Below, piece after piece: positions 63,718 to 64,000 of a stretch of 64,000 nucleotides of DNA. The stretch lies in NCBI RefSeq assembly GCF_029675105.1, contig NZ_JAQQFV010000012.1, positions 154,377 through 218,376 on the forward strand, given 5' to 3'. A program made the position numbers and the translations under genes. The stretch comes from Nocardia anocheti (GTDB taxonomy: Bacteria; Actinomycetota; Actinomycetes; Mycobacteriales; Mycobacteriaceae). Every line of letters starts with the position of its first letter. Within the stretch, counting starts at the first letter, position 1. Under the pieces are notes generated by a model, which worked only from the letters and a program-made list of their open reading frames with translations, did no database searches and was not told the origin of the DNA.

Positions 63718-63738
63718 GTCCCCCGTCGGACACAGTAA
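63718..63738 (+). repeat. attR-like repeat of the tRNA-Leu 3' end
   Basis: GTCCCCCGTCGGACACAGTAA; 19 of 21 bases identical to the tRNA-Leu 3' end at 54021-54041. Also part of a hairpin (63715-63734). Confidence 0.65.
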
Positions 63739-63764
63739 GTAAACGGGTGGTTTCGCTGCTCAGG

Positions 63765-63797
63765 GTGCCCTGGATGCGAGGGACACATCCAGGGCAC
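63765..63797 (-). terminator. Terminator hairpin after the acyl-CoA dehydrogenase gene
   Basis: GTGCCCTGGATG and CATCCAGGGCAC pair perfectly around a nine-base loop, seven bases beyond the minus-strand stop. No T-tract, as is common in actinobacteria. Confidence 0.7.
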
Positions 63798-63803
63798 GGT
63801 CGG

Positions 63804-64000
63804 TCAGAAGGCGGCTTCGTCGAGGTGCATGATTTCGGCGTCGAGGTCGGCGAGCACGGCGCGGTCGGCGGACAGGCGCGGCAGGATCTCGTGGGCGAAG
63901 AACGTGGCCACGGCGATCTTGCCCTCGTAGAAGGCCTGCTCCGCGGCGGGCTGGGCGGTTTCCAGTGCGGTCGTGGCGATTTCGGCGTTGACCAGCAGGC
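63804..64000 (-). CDS. Acyl-CoA dehydrogenase C-terminal end, 5' end outside window
   Basis: 65 visible codons ending LPRLSADRAVLADLDAEIMH and LDEAAF: the usual C-terminus of long acyl-CoA dehydrogenases with the PF12806-type extension. Chromosomal flank to the right of the att-like repeat. Confidence 0.8.
   Translation of the reverse strand, partial: LLVNAEIATTALETAQPAAEQAFYEGKIAVATFFAHEILPRLSADRAVLADLDAEIMHLDEAAF

Noticed and set aside
1..64000. CRISPR arrays, rRNA genes, intact insertion sequences, known riboswitches
   Set aside because: No regularly spaced repeats, rRNA sequence, intact transposase or recognisable riboswitch core was found by reading both strands; short or divergent ones could be missed.

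Overview
The window comes from a high-GC actinomycete, most probably Nocardia or a close relative. This is inferred from the dense GC-rich coding, the frequent GTG starts and ATGA/GTGA overlaps, the many TetR, LysR, SDR and acyl-CoA-dehydrogenase-family genes, a mycobacterial-type FdxA, and small secreted proteins typical of the Corynebacteriales. No 16S or other marker is present, so the genus is inference.

Layout. 0-23.7 kb is ordinary accessory metabolism: a tautomerase, short-chain dehydrogenases, secreted hydrolases and a phosphodiesterase, FdxA, a LysR/SDR divergent pair with a textbook ATAC-N7-GTAT box, an RdmC-like hydrolase that has lost its catalytic Ser and His, an ECF41-type sigma factor (SigJ-like, with WLPEP, DGGG and NPxKL motifs) next to its likely target oxidoreductase, a TetR-controlled SDR/hydrolase operon, GrpB, a flavin monooxygenase and a PhaC-like hydrolase. 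22.6-41.3 kb is a large catabolic or scavenging locus. It contains an eight-gene minus-strand operon (oligopeptide-type ABC importer with a fused two-ATPase protein, two DszC/SfnB-like acyl-CoA-dehydrogenase-fold enzymes, an aldo/keto reductase and an NtaA/DmoA-type flavin monooxygenase). Divergent from it are a LysR gene, two more NtaA-type monooxygenases and a tandemly duplicated pair of aldo/keto reductases. The set resembles organosulfur or other xenobiotic uptake and oxygenation, but no flavin reductase is visible.

41.3-53.9 kb holds small metabolic and regulatory genes, a TspO-family protein, a frameshifted YihY/BrkB-type protein, a two-component system, a TetR gene coupled to a DoxX-like gene with a nonsense codon, and a PadR/membrane-protein pair with a palindromic operator. 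The most surprising gene is at 46838-47275: a full-length ADF/cofilin-family protein, an otherwise characteristically eukaryotic actin-severing fold, beside a DUF4287 gene and a 20-codon leader in a stretch of lower GC.

53.95-63.74 kb looks like a decayed integrative element in a tRNA-Leu(GAG) gene. The last bases of the tRNA are repeated at 63718-63738 (19 of 21 identical). Just inside the tRNA lie a nonsense-broken tyrosine integrase remnant and a shattered serine recombinase. The cargo is an ATP-grasp gene split by an in-frame TGA, a frameshifted CocE/NonD hydrolase, an MFS remnant, a hormone-sensitive-lipase-type hydrolase overlapping an orphan EctC-like (ectoine synthase family) gene, a membrane protein and a TetR regulator with repeated operators. 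ATP-grasp ligase, hydrolases and an EctC-like cyclase together suggest a small biosynthetic system, partly disabled in this strain. Right of the repeat begins an acyl-CoA dehydrogenase gene that runs out of the window.
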